Origin: Flabesymbios commensalis
Taxonomy: Eukaryota > Annelida > Polychaeta > Terebellida > Flabelligeridae
Length of the DNA stretch: 64,000 nucleotides
NCBI GenBank assembly: GCA_964017125.1
Contig: OZ024908.1
Coordinates: 66,465,440 to 66,529,439 of the forward strand
Reading direction: 5' to 3'
This document shows positions 24,278 to 35,612 of this stretch, one piece after another (the stretch's first letter is position 1; each line of letters begins with the position of its first letter). A model generated the notes under the pieces. It worked only from the letters and a program-made list of their open reading frames with translations. It was not told the DNA's origin and searched no databases. The position numbers and the translations under genes were made by a program.

Positions 24278-25439
24278 TAATCATGTGAACAATTCAAATA
24301 CCTTCATAAGGGAAGTAATTCTGCTTCCATGCAAAACCAATATTTAGTAACTGCTTATGTAAGCATTAATCATTATTATCTTTCGTCTTTGAACGACATA
24401 ATCTGTACAGATTACCCCATGTCATGCTAGGCACGTTTATATACGGTTTCAAGCATGGTTTAGAACATAACATAAATACAAACATTTTTCGTTGTTTGCG
24501 CAATTTCCAGCATCGAATGAAATAATTCATCAGGACAAAACTCAGGTATCTCTTCTCATATTCTCATAATTTGGAGAAATGTCCAAGCATAATATCGGGA
24601 AAGAAAGTTAAGAATGTCTCAGATGTACATGTATAGAACGTCGTGTTAGGCCTACATATATTCACGCTTTAGCTCTAAGCACGACTATATATATACGTTA
24701 CGATCTGTTTGATTAGCAGTTTGCATCACAGTTATTGAAAATGAAATGTGTATTTAAACATCAAGATTTGCAAATGTTTGGTCTTAAGATAAATAGATAC
24801 ATGTGTGATTATGTTTCACTCACTTGAAGTAGTGTGTCGCTTCAAGTCGGTGAAAATTTAAATAAGACAACTTGGCGAGAAAAAAATATTATCCGTGGTT
24901 CATAGTATGTGAGGAGGGAAGTAAATGGTTAATGAGGATCCGTATTAGATGTCCAAGATGGAGTCTAGATCAAGTACATGCCTGTCGCTCTAGACACCGG
25001 TTTTTAAACTACTTAGTGATTTGGGGATCAGATTCTCTTTATTAGGCTGATTCTTAAAACCATGTATCAATGCAAACTGGTGAGTTTAGTTCCATATCAT
25101 TTTGCGATGTGTTTGTAACTGGATTTATCTGATGACATCTTTTTCTACATTTTATGTATGAACTCGTAGATGCGAAAATATTATATTATGGTCTTCTAAA
25201 ATTCCTGACTTTTTCAAATAAAAAATATTTTCAAAGGAAAATTAAGTAAATTATTCAGATGTTAACTGTTACAGATCTTTTAGTGGTAATTGTGCGGCCA
25301 ATTCTCTGAATTTCAACGTCACATATGGCGGGGCCATGTTGCAATAGTTACATCGCAGGCCTGTCACGCTGTAGAATTTCGGTTTTAAAGAAAATAAATA
25401 TTTATTGTTTGCTCACTAGTAAATATTCAGTATTAAGGA

Positions 25440-25760
25440 GAACCTTCATTACCGGGAGGCAGTACTAACCACTACCCTAGGGCCCTCGCCCGTAGGCTAT
25501 GCCAGGCCAGGAAAAACTGAAGATGTTGAGATGACACAGGATTCGAAATTCTAACCCAGGGTATCTGAGGCCGTGAACGCTACTTCTCTGTCTCGGAGAC
25601 TCCCCACAATAATAAAACTCCACGAGTGAGCGGGGAAGAAACATTTTTTTTTAAACTTGAAGGCCAGAGCGGGGTTCGAACCCGCGATCTCCGACTTTTC
25701 AAACAGCGAGCTTTACCCACTGCATCAAGGCATCCACCCTTACGGACGGATACACAATTT
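25440..25760 (-). mobile_element. SINE in unit C with an unbroken tRNA-like head
   Basis: On the minus strand the head (about 25,735-25,665) reads like a tRNA: TGATGCAGTGGGTAAAGC resembles box A, and GCGGGTTCGAACCCCGC forms a perfect T-arm with box B. A linker and the second tRNA-like part follow (GATTCGAAATTCTAACCC on the plus strand). This is the unit C state of the outer SINE, before the later insertions seen in A and B. Confidence 0.65.
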
Positions 25761-26289
25761 TGTTGTAATGGTTCAATTACAAGAGATCAACAGATGAGAG
25801 ACCACTCCTCATTCATCTTCTACTCTTGCTGTGGCTGGTAAATATGTTATCCGAATGAAACAATTCATTAGAGATCATATAAAATCTGACATTATTATAA
25901 TCAAAACTTATTTAAGCATTATTCTGACATTACCCTAAGTCTTCATACAAATTTAAAGTTCAAATGCAGTTTGAAGAACCATAGATAAGCCATCACACGG
26001 TACTTAATATTGATACGAAACGGTTATTATTTTGGTAAAAAATGTAGTTTAGTTCATTATTCTTTCGAATTGTAGAGATACAGCTGAGCACTGAGCACAG
26101 AAACGCCTACACCCAATGCTTACGTACATTCCATGCAAACCTCACTCGTCCCACTGATATGACTGACGTACTATTCAATGGCGTGCTATTCTAATATATA
26201 CTTTATATTATGATCCCCAAAATAGAAATAGAATACCAAAATGTCAACGTAAACAGCATTTGCATCTCACTAGATTTACATTACCATTC

Positions 26290-26340
26290 CATCTGACAGG
26301 ACACGTCGACCCAGGGCTAGGCTAGAAAAACAGCTTAAAT
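26290..26340. mobile_element. Fragment of palindromic MITE, CCCAGCAAACAC family
   Basis: CAGGACACGTCGACCCAGGG matches the left arm of the copies at 4,904 and 16,991. The right half is missing in unit C. Confidence 0.4.
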
Positions 26341-28372
26341 GCTGAATATGTGAGCTGGTGAAAAAAATCTGGAGACGAAACCGAACAGATTCTATTTGAT
26401 CATGACAGAAGACAAAAGTCGCGATATATTAATTTAATTTCGGAGTGGAATAAATAACATTCCATTAATTCTTCCGATGCTTTTAGTTTAAACGAGATCA
26501 TATAAATTAGGGCACACTGCTGTCAGCAATATCAGATTCGACCATCCATCGTGTCGTGAACCCTCTCTCCAAATGCCCCAAATTATTTCATTAGGCCCTA
26601 CTCACTTTCTAATAAGTCACAGGAAAGTGACGTGTTGAAGCTTATTCTGTCATTACCCAGCTAATCAAGCGACCTTGAAGCATGTCCAGCTCAAATTGTC
26701 ATTGACTGAGCTGATATTCTTGCTGAATCAATAATCAAAGTGATAAATTTCTGATTGACGGAGGGTATATTCAAAGATGTATTTAAAATCGCATGTTACA
26801 CAATTGTTAAAAAAGACACTAGATTGCAATGGAATTAGTAATTGTAGACCTTATTTCTTTCTCTGGTTTAAATTATGTCTTCAAATTGATTCATAACTTT
26901 TTGCAAGCCAAATACAATCTCACAAGCAGATGTGAAATTCTTATCAAGCAGGCTATTCCACTGATTTTTTTAAAATTATTTTATGTGCGACATTTCTTTG
27001 AAATTCTACGTATTTTATATATTTTTTATAAATAATATTAATCAAATAAATGACCTGCGCGATTTGCTGAATCACATATAGATAGATATTTTATTTGACG
27101 ATATGAAGTCTATGCAGACTTATGCGTCATTAAAAATAAACAGTATAAAATATATATGTACATGTCTATATACAACAGGACACAGACAACTATACAATAG
27201 ATTTTCTTTACAGAATAATGAAGGACATGCTTTGTATATGCCTACAGCATCCAGCCACACGAGGAAAACATAACATTCGTAATAAAAAAATCGCGAATAT
27301 AGCAGTTATATCGTATCTGTGAAACTCAACAGCCTTGACCTCCAATATTCTCACCGAGCTAGCTAATACAATGATGTCAATATATTATTTCCCGTATATC
27401 TAACTTTTGTTTATCTCTGCTTTTTGTACGGGAATTTTAAACATATCACGACAATACTGTTTAACTGTATTTTAACTAGTTATGATGCATATTTTGATTA
27501 CTTTGGGATTGTTTCAGCATAATAATATCGTTTGGTTTTAGGTTAACATAGCATGTAGGCTATATGTCAATTTTCATGTGATTTTACCGAACTAACCCTG
27601 TTGTATATAGGCATGTACATATATATTTTATACTGTTCATTTAATAACACATAAGTCCGCATAGACTTTCCGGCGTCAATAACTATCTATCTAACTTTCC
27701 CTAGGTACACAATCGTGAATTTGGGTCACTGATTTAGAAATTTGGTGATTCAAATTGAACTAAAAGAAAAAAATCGTGATGTTCGAGTATACTGTTGATC
27801 ACAGTGAAAAAACTATTTAAGATATCCCCAACTAAATTTATAAGTTGCGAGCTATATATTACCACACGTTATCCCATCATTTCAGGGAAATTCTTTTTAT
27901 TCTGAGAAGTTTTAGAGAGCGACTGTATTTGTGTCCAGCAGTGCAAGAATCAACAAATAGAAGGGCAATTTTTATCACGCTGTCTTTCTTAATCTTCACG
28001 TTCCTGTGAAAAGTATCAGCGTGTAATTTTGTATTTAATGAGAATTTAGGATGGAAAGTAATGTAATGCATTCCGTGGCCGAAGTCACATATTCGGCATG
28101 AGAAATGTAAAATGTAGATTTGAACAGTTAACCCCCGCCCCGCTGCTCAAGGACCACTTAATATTGCTTACTGTTGTATAAAGCTGGGAATTGCGCAAAC
28201 AATTCCAGCTTCAAATGAAAAAAAATGTTTCTATGTAATAGTTTTTTTCAACTGGAATTATTTTATAAGCTGCACGGGCATTCACCACAAAGTTTTAATC
28301 AGAATCTATGATGATTTATTTGGCAATGAAGGTTGCTTGAAGACGTATACACAGGGCCTGTAGAGACATGTG

Positions 28373-28591
28373 TCGCTGAATATTTTTATGAAAACATGGA
28401 AACTTAAGGGTTTTTATCACTTTGAAATCATCATAAATGTCTTAGTCAGCTCTTTCTGATTCATTTGAATACCTATGTTATGGGTCTACGACCAATAGAA
28501 ATATTTTTACTCTTACAGTGCGGGGATCGACTTTAGTCGTCAGAATCTGACGTCTGTAGACTAAAGTCGATCCCCGCGCTGTAAGGGTTAA
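28373..28591 (-). mobile_element. TTAA MITE, family 3 (unit C)
   Basis: Reverse-oriented copy. Its strong end is at the right (CCCCGCGCTGTAAGGG then TTAA at 28,588-28,591), with a hairpin of GGGGATCGACTTTAGTCGTC and its partner. The left end (GTCGCTGAATATTTTTAT) is worn. It occupies the site held in unit A by a family 1 MITE. Confidence 0.65.
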
Positions 28592-29661
28592 ATCGCTGAT
28601 TTATAGGATTTGAATGTTTGCCCCAATAATGTTTGCCCCAAGCTATATGATGTCGGTACACTGCTGTGAGTGCCTGATTCATTGCAGATTGGATTAATTA
28701 GCAGGCCCCAGGGACGCGGGTCCAAGGTAGTACTGTAATATATAAGCAATTGATTTATTTGGTTAAAAACTTGTTGAAAACGTATTTAAAATCATCATAT
28801 ACGTTTCCAACAAGCTTCAAACCAAATAAAATACCACTGAAAATTATAAATATAGTTGTGGTAATGTTAATTCAGGTTTGTAAACATTATGATATAAAGT
28901 TGTGGTTGTTATTGTATAAGATAATATTTATTAACAAAATAAAGTCATGTTTGTTAACAATACAGAGTAATTATTTTTAACAATATAACGTTTTATTTTT
29001 CAACAATCACAAGTTGTGGCTCCTAGCATTGTTAACAATAAACAACATAAAGTGATGTCAATTAACAATATAAAGTTGAAGTTGTTAACGACATAACGTC
29101 ATGATTGTCATTTATGAGATAGCTTTGACTTCAGATTATCACTATCAAGAAAATGAATTTGATAAGCAGCGACATACAATACAAAAACATATAATAAATA
29201 TGTAATATCACAGTTGGAGAAAAGCACTTTGCTCGAGTTTCCATAAATTATTAATGGTATGTGTGTGGGTCTCACTTCCAGATGGCACAAATATATCCAT
29301 TATACAGTGTCATAGACATGTATTCATGTATTAAATACAGCGAGGGCGGTATGTTGGCTTATACATCGGTAATGTTCGGTCGCACCCTTAGGTTTACAAT
29401 CTAAGATGTATAAACGACTAGTCACAGCAATATAACACAATCCTCACATGGTCGGCGTGGATTTTTCGTGCAGATTTGTAACACAGTACTGTCAATGGAA
29501 CCCGTCTGCTCTGTATATATCTGCATAAACAAAGGACATTGCCCTCTATTTGAGTAAATCCTGGAACCGATCTTGGAATATGTTGTATTGTGAATAAACA
29601 ATATTTTGCATTGTGGATAAACTTATGAAGTGTTATCAAACTCCATAATCTCAAACCAAAC

Positions 29662-30980
29662 TTACAACACTCCAAAGTTAAAGATATCTGGCATGTCTGT
29701 GTAGGTTGAATCTACATGACTTATACTGTCAGACCAGGAGGTAGAGTCATTACTGTTTTCTGTGTCAGCTGTCATGAAAGGTGAATCACTGCTTTCTTTT
29801 TTACAGGTATCCTGAGTGACGTCATCACTCCACCACTGTGACGTCATATTCAGAGGCTGATCTTGGATAAGGCAGGCATTGACAGCCGTTGAGAGAACGT
29901 CATGTGAGTTATCTTCACTGAGTCTGGACATTAACCTATCGTGATAACCACTGTCCACACTGTTCTCACCGTCAGAAGCACATTGTAGGAAATCATCAGC
30001 ATTCAGAAGTTCTTCCTCGCTGCCAGTCAGAGCCTCATCAGAACCTATGGCATCACTGAACAGCTCATCCCAGGAGAGCCCAGCATATTCTTCTGGCTCT
30101 CGTTCTGGCTCTGTCTTCACTGGCCGCTGTACAGCATTCAGAATCACCTGAGCTCCAGATGGTGACACAAACTGATCCGCCATCTTGTATCTCTTGGCGG
30201 GCTGTTCTTCTGGAATTGATAACACTGACATAGGACGTTTAGCAGACAGGTGGGCTGTGACGTCACTGAATGTGTGCTCATGTTCCGGCACCAGGGTCCA
30301 ATAACATCCTTTTCCAGGTTCATTCTTGTGACGAGCGACTTTACGAAAACATTTGTTCAATGACAAATTGTGACGAATAGAATTCTGCAAATAAAGATTG
30401 AAAAAAGATTTAGTCTAGATTGACTCACAATGGATTTTGTTTTTTTATCAGTTAGTTCAAAAATGGTAATAATGGTTTATAATTCTAAACATTGCAGATT
30501 TAACATAATAACACCATTTAAAAAAAGTAGATAAACATAGACTTATGGGTTCTTTGCAATCATACTAAGTTGTATAATCATATCTGTTCAGAATAATTTT
30601 ACGTTGACAAGTAATGTATCTATATATATAGCCCTTAAAGACGTACAAATATTTAATCTTACCTGCCAATTACTATTGGTTTGGCTGTAGTAAGGGAAGT
30701 TGTTGTATATCCAGCTATATATAGCCGACAGTGTTAGTTTATCATCTCCACCTTCTCGTAAAGCCATGTAGATCAGTTTTGAATAAGAGAATGGTGGCTT
30801 GATCTTATGGTTTGTTCTATAGTCCACATTATTCTGGATGACATGAGCAGTGGAGTGGTCTGTCACTTGATTGTGGGATTCAGTTCTCACATTACTATTA
30901 CGGGACTTGTGGTCAGTCACTTCAAAAGTGACCAAGTGTTGAAGCCAGTCCAGGTTGGTCAGACTGTCATCTAAGGACAT
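29662..30980 (-). CDS. FoxJ1-like forkhead transcription factor, copy C
   Basis: Exons 30,980-30,663 and 30,384-29,662 code for 346 residues around a 278-bp phase-0 intron. The forkhead domain (about 58-143) is unchanged in its core, with [37 protein letters not shown] and EPGKGCYW. The C-terminal region keeps [10 protein letters not shown] but has Arg in [12 protein letters not shown], Gln for Arg in PSGAQV, and Asn for Asp in DQPLNM. A longer in-frame upstream extension has no ATG before the shared start, so the shared ATG is preferred. By its empty insertion sites this unit keeps the ancestral arrangement, with only about 110 bp between the TATA motif and the ATG. Function is inferred from the FoxJ1 family. 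Confidence 0.92.
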
Positions 30981-31038
30981 GATAACAGCTATGTGGTACA
31001 AATAATCCTAAGTAAGAATTCAGATTGAGACTGTAGAC

Positions 31039-31046
31039 TTGTTTAC
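31039..31046 (-). promoter_or_regulatory. Conserved forkhead-binding site, copy C
   Basis: GTAAACAA on the gene's strand begins 59 bp upstream of the ATG, as in copies A and B. Confidence 0.45.
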
Positions 31047-31063
31047 TGGACGAGCTAGAGCAG

Positions 31064-31310
31064 ATGAATGAACTTGACCGTCAACCACATGTTATATACT
31101 ACCAGGATCTCGTCAAGGCGTCGTCAACTCAGCGTGATTACACGAGATAATCCTTCTCAGTTAATCGTGAGTGACTATGTGGTGGCGGCCATGGCTTAGG
31201 TGTGACAGTGGAGTGTGACTTTGAACTCATTAACGGGTTACGTGGTATTATTGTTCTTACGTAATATCTTGTCCCGGCTTGTTTAGACTGTTATGGTTAT
31301 GGCGTGTCTG
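31064..31310 (-). promoter_or_regulatory. Putative promoter of FoxJ1-like copy C (no leader insertion)
   Basis: The conserved block starts directly after the single 13-mer ATGAATGAACTTG (31,064-31,076). It has TATATAA (31,098-31,092 on the minus strand), TTACGTAA (31,264-31,257) and TAAACAA (31,285-31,279). The CACGTG of A and B is TATGTG here. Confidence 0.5.
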
Positions 31311-31740
31311 AAGTTGTAATGTGTGGTCATGTGTGAAAGTTATACTGAGTTATACTGACAGTTTTGTGACGATTCAATATTAAATCCATTATGTTTTGTG
31401 AGGACTCAAAATTACACCTTTTTTTAAATCATCGCTGCAAGAAGGATCGTATTAAGTATGCTAAAATATAACTAAAAAAAAAATAACAGATATTAAAATA
31501 TTAAATTATTCTACATCAGCATAATGTGTCAAAATAATGTAAATAAGTGATATCGTTAGTTTAGCATTTAAGCATAATAAAAATATTATTTATTGTTTGT
31601 AATAAGTCATACGTTTATCAAAATTATACATAATAATATGTTTCTAGATGGTCATACTATACATCTGCAAACTTGGGTAAATAAATACGGGGAAGTACAG
31701 ACATATTTATTATTGAAATTAATCATCATGTAGCAGTTTT

Positions 31741-32180
31741 GTACAGATTAATGTGGAGGCGTATTAGATGTCACAGATGGAGCCTGTACTAGTCTGGATC
31801 AAGTACATTCTTGTCGCTCCAGACACCAGATACTAATCCACTTGGGGATTCGGGGATCAGATTCTCTCTATTAGGCCGACTCTTCAAACCATGTACATGT
31901 ATGGTTGAAGTATCAACACAAGTCTACATAATTCCATGTCATTCTATAACTTCATGTATGAACCATGACGTCGTAAATGCCCAAATCATTGTGATTATGT
32001 TTGTTTAAAGTTTCAAAATTAAAAATCCTGCTCTAATCACACGAAAAAAATATGAAGTATCTGGATGTAAAGAGAGTTAATAAAAAAAAACCTAACTGAG
32101 TCGACAGGGCCCATTCTCTGAATTTAGCAACCACGTAATCAACATTATATCTAAATGATCCAAATTTTAGCTTCACCTGA
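31741..32180. repeat. Decayed start of a fourth tandem unit
   Basis: This stretch resembles about 250-500 of unit A and 24,930-25,170 of unit C: the lines about a GTATTAGATG motif, a GATGGAG motif, a TCAAGTACAT motif and GGGGATCAGATTCTCT recur in the same order. Similarity stops before the SINE and LINE part of the unit, so it looks like a truncated edge copy at the right end of the array. Judged by eye. Confidence 0.55.
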
Positions 32181-32267
32181 TTATTCTCATGCCTTGCATA
32201 ATACGGACGCCGTATTCATGATTATATGGGAGCGTTTCGAGTGGCCTTTTTGTTGGTACGGCGCTCG

Positions 32268-32343
32268 TACTTGACCCAATGCTAGGTTAATGTTGGCCCG
32301 CCGTCTCCGACGTCGGCCCAACATTAACCCAGCATCGGGTCAC
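32268..32343. mobile_element. Palindromic MITE, CCCAGCAAACAC family, core only
   Basis: The inner palindrome is strong: GACCCAATGCTAGGTTAATG pairs with CATTAACCCAGCATCGGGTC around a GGCCCGCCG centre. The outer arms are not recognisable. Confidence 0.5.
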
Positions 32344-32486
32344 TGTGACCTAGGTTTTAGATATTTTATATCAATCAGTGTTCTTCCGTAATTGCTAAAT
32401 CGTGTTTCATTTTAGAAAATGGTGACTTTTTATTTTTAAAATCTCGATGAAAGTCCTGGATTAGACCGCGTCTAGCACTTTAAATG

Positions 32487-32723
32487 TTAACCCTGTACCT
32501 TCTGATCACAAAAAACAGTCGTTTTATTGGTTGATTACCATGATTAAATTACTGTTATTGGGAATGAAATAGGTGTTTAAAAATAAAGATTTGCAGATGT
32601 TTGGTCTCAAATTAAACAAATAAAAGCAATTTTCATCCACTTGAAGTTGTGGATCGCGGTAGCGAGACGCAGCTTTAAGTGGGTGAAAATTGAAATAAAA
32701 TAATACAGCGGGACAAGGGTTAA
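32487..32723. mobile_element. TTAA MITE, family 2
   Basis: A 237-bp element with TTAA at both ends. Left terminus is CCCTGTACC and right terminus is GGGACAAGGG. Near the right end is a hairpin of CACTTGAAGTTGTGG and the CAGCTTTAAGTGG arm. The left part matches the repeat at 1, 12,089 and 24,700. Confidence 0.65.
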
Positions 32724-32888
32724 CGTGCATATCTACTACAATATGAAACAAACTGCCTAGAGCGATACATACATGCCTTGTGTTTGTCAATGCCCTAGAA
32801 AATTGCTATTATAATGTATTTGCCCATTCAAACTGTGTGCGGTTTGACAATAATACCTACAATTAAATTGACATTTTAGGCACCAGAT

Positions 32889-33136
32889 TTAACCCTTTAA
32901 CCGCCAAATTACCTAATTAGAATTTTTACCCACTTGAAGTTGTGTCTCGCTGACGCGATCCACAACTTCAAGTGAGTGAAAATTATTCGTATCTGACAAA
33001 ATGGAGGTCAACAAATTTCAAATATTGCTGATTAATGTCGCGTTTTTTTCTTTAACAGGTTTAAAAGCTGATATGTATTATGCTAATAAAAAATGTAAAA
33101 AACGAATATGGACGGCATCAGCGGTTAAAGGGTTAA
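32889..33136 (+). mobile_element. TTAA MITE, family 1, well preserved
   Basis: A 248-bp element has TTAA at 32,889-32,892 and 33,133-33,136 and inverted ends CCCTTTAACCGCC and GCGGTTAAAGGG. The hairpin ACCCACTTGAAGTTGTG pairs with CACAACTTCAAGTGAGT around TCTCGCTGACGCGATC. It has no coding capacity; the CCC end and TTAA target fit a piggyBac-like source. Confidence 0.8.
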
Positions 33137-33254
33137 TGTCATTTTTTACGCACTTCAAAGTGGTAAAACTAACTCATACTATTTGTTAAATTTGAGTCCT
33201 AATCTTTGATATTGTGACCAAATAATTCACATTAAAGACCCGTTTTTTTGATGT

Positions 33255-33430
33255 TAATAATAATAATAAATAATAATAATAATAAACTTTGTTCATAAAG
33301 GGTAGACCATTTAGTACATCGTACTACAATGGGCCTTTGTTATAAGCATGCAATAATGCAATAAATAAAATATGTACAAAATCAATGGTAACATATTATA
33401 CACGATATAATACAAATGACTACTACTTAA
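33255..33430 (-). repeat. Probable LINE 3' end with ATT-repeat tail
   Basis: On the minus strand the words GGCCCATTGTAGTACGATG and GAACAAAGTTT lead into an ATTATT tail (33,257-33,285 on the plus strand). The layout matches LINE 3' ends; upstream sequence is too worn to translate. Confidence 0.4.
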
Positions 33431-33871
33431 AATAAAATTGAAAGGCATTCCCAAGATAACAAAGGGGTTTATCAGTTTGTTTCCTGCACCAAAATCAGAG
33501 ATACAATAGCTAATATATGTATAACATACTTATTATATATATATAGTAGCAAAAACGACACTCTGGACAGCGTAGAAGACTAAAATATATAGACAGATAT
33601 AAGTGCATAATCATGCTACAGTAACTAGACTATGTATTAAGACATTGTTAATTATATTGTATTTTAAAAATCAAATATTATATCATGCAAGTACAATATT
33701 TTAACTAATGTTTTGACAAAGTCATTAAAAGCTATTATATAGTCCTTATTTATCACTGAAGGTGTTAATAAATTTGTGACTTTCCAGACTAATATACAAA
33801 AAGAAGAAATTTTATAACACATATAGTAGGATAAGGGATTATAATTGCTGTGAAACGTCGGCTATTTTGCC

Positions 33872-33938
33872 CTGAAAAAGCCAAAAGACAGGATCTGCTT
33901 ACATGTGAAGTAAGCAGATACTGCCTTTCGGCTTTGCA
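33872..33938. repeat. Short hairpin element, AAAGCC family
   Basis: CTGAAAAAGCC pairs with GGCTTTGCA, and ATCTGCTTACATGTGAAGTA is itself nearly palindromic. Related copies are at 43,841-43,904, 53,419-53,484 and 60,368-60,420. Confidence 0.55.
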
Positions 33939-34083
33939 CGGGAGTATTACACACACACACCATGGTCTGCTTGGACTTGTCACCAGGAGAGGGCATGGGG
34001 AGGGGGTGGGGTCGTCAGCTGAGGTGTTAATTGATAGCACAGGTAAGGAATCAACCACCTTAAACATGAGTGAACGCACATCT

Positions 34084-34130
34084 TGACCATTGGCTTGACC
34101 AGGTGACCACTGACCAGTTGACCTTGACGG
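34084..34130 (+). promoter_or_regulatory. Cluster of TGACC half-sites
   Basis: TGACC begins at 34,084, 34,096, 34,104, 34,111 and 34,119 with the same orientation. TGACC(T) is the complement of the AGGTCA half-site of nuclear receptors. No gene is close, so function is doubtful. Confidence 0.25.
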
Positions 34131-34207
34131 TGTGGGTCATCCACGGTTACTGCACATGAGCAATGACCTGATGACAAGCTGATTGGCGCTAAAAAGTTCT
34201 GGTCCGA

Positions 34208-34287
34208 CCCAGCAAACACAAAACATTTGTATAACATTTATACAATGTTGGTCCAACATGTTATACAAATGTTTTGTGTTTGCTGGG
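34208..34287. mobile_element. Palindromic MITE, CCCAGCAAACAC family, near-perfect
   Basis: An 80-bp element: CCCAGCAAACACAAAACATT pairs with the mirror end AATGTTTTGTGTTTGCTGGG. Both sides carry GA, a possible 2-bp target duplication. Confidence 0.7.
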
Positions 34288-34449
34288 GAGTGCTGTGTCA
34301 CAATTAAGGGATAAGGTCACTTTTACAATAATATTGATTCATGACTTTCCTTATGTCAGTATTTTTTTATATGAATTCACGTGTGCATTATATTATTTAA
34401 ACTATCATATTTGATTTCAATGTATGCAGAGGTTTTCGAAAACCTGCGC

Positions 34450-34700
34450 TACAGTCGTTTTTAATATGTTTTGTTAGCAGATTACATTGCAGTTACCGGG
34501 AATGAAATGTGTATAAACATGTGTATAAACATGTGTATAAACATCAAGATTTGCACAAGTCTGGTCACAAATTTAACACATATGAGTAAGTTTTACCCAC
34601 TTGAAATTCAAGTGTGTGAAAAAATGTGTTTTTATTTTCATGAAAGACCAACAAGATACACAATAAGACATAAAGTGTATAATGGGTGTGAAAGCTGATA
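34450..34700. repeat. Worn TTAA MITE, family 2
   Basis: GCAGATTACATTGCAGTTAC and ACATCAAGATTTGCACAAGT match the family 2 elements. A three-fold GTGTATAAACAT repeat (about 34,510-34,540) lies inside. Confidence 0.4.
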
Positions 34701-35179
34701 TTTTAATCAACGTTAGAAACAAAGGGCACATCTGCCACTAGTTAAATAGACAATATGACCCCTTGGTTTCAACAGGATATTTTTGTGAACATATAATTAA
34801 AAAGGTAATAATAATAAAGATGAGATAAAAACCTCAACCTCATACATCGTTCCATATCTCAAACCGAATATTCACTTTGTTATTCTTTACGGCCGTCAAT
34901 AATTCCATTTGTTTAAACATATTTAATTATCTGAGAAATTAGGTAGGTGGCTACTGTACATTCTAACTGTGAAATATGTTTAACATTAACAAATAATGAA
35001 TATCGAGATTTCCTCTGCTTTGTATGTTTTTAAAATATAGATCTGTTATAGGACTGTTCTGACTTATGATATGTACATGTTTTTATATCAACATTTATAG
35101 CTGCACATTCATGACTAAAGAAAGACATAGGGAAGATACATATTTAGAATCTCAATTCAGATAACTTCACTTTTAAAAG

Positions 35180-35292
35180 TCTGACAAACCAAACGAGTTA
35201 GGCAACAAAATCGGTGTAGGAAACATAAATCTATCATGTATAGTATCAATAACATGTATGTTTGTTTTAATTCTTATAAAGCATTTAATACT

Positions 35293-35361
<69 letters not shown>

Positions 35362-35612
35362 TTCTTAGTTCATCACATTATGCACTGTATAATAAATATC
35401 TATCTATCTGTATCAGCTTACAGCAGCATTGAACATTGCAAAAAACAACCGGACTTGTTGTTGAAATAGAAAATTAAAAAATATAAAGAAAGAGAACAAA
35501 TACTTACTTTCTGAATTTAGTATTATGTAATAAATTTTATTACGGACACGCATCTTATTACTGTAATGTTTATATAAGGCAAAATGACAAAAAAGGACGA
35601 GTATGAAATAGC
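35180..35612. repeat. 433-bp tandem duplication, first copy
   Basis: This copy begins TCTGACAAACC and ends GAAATAGC, with a (TA)n tract at 35,296-35,357. The next copy starts at once (35,613). TCTG is present at both unit boundaries, a 4-bp microhomology. By eye the two copies are identical except for the TA count. Confidence 0.85.
35296..35357. repeat. (TA)n microsatellite
   Basis: About 31 uninterrupted TA dinucleotides. The equivalent tract in the second copy is split by the 2.58-kb element (35,730-35,747 and 38,331-38,386). Confidence 0.95.

Larger units (their letters stand above)
12089..24699. repeat. Tandem unit B (about 12.6 kb), holds FoxJ1-like copy B
   Basis: This is a second head-to-tail copy of the unit that starts at position 1. 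It shares the SINE, LINE and leader insertions with unit A. From about 18,676 to 21,150 it departs from A and C: the 3' flank of the gene seen in A and C is largely replaced by unrelated, repeat-rich DNA. It also has a private TTAA MITE at 23,680-23,930. Confidence 0.85.
24700..31740. repeat. Tandem unit C, holds FoxJ1-like copy C
   Basis: This is the third copy of the unit. It lacks the plus-strand SINE, the CR1/L2-like LINE and the leader insertion found in A and B, and shows uninterrupted sequence at each of the three sites. It also lacks the A/B segment at about 5,940-6,730. Its right end fades near 31,400, and sequence resembling the beginning of another unit follows from about 31,740. 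Confidence 0.8.

Noticed and set aside
25665-25735. tRNA gene on the minus strand
   Set aside because: Box A-like and box B are good, but the rest does not fold as a proper acceptor and anticodon stem, and SINE linker and body follow at once. It is a SINE head.
33850-34237. Overlapping frames near 34 kb as a small gene
   Set aside because: No homology is recognisable, frames overlap on both strands, and two short inverted-repeat elements lie at the edges.
35173-35469. Tyr-Ile repeat proteins on both strands
   Set aside because: They come from the (TA)n tract and are open in both directions for that reason alone.
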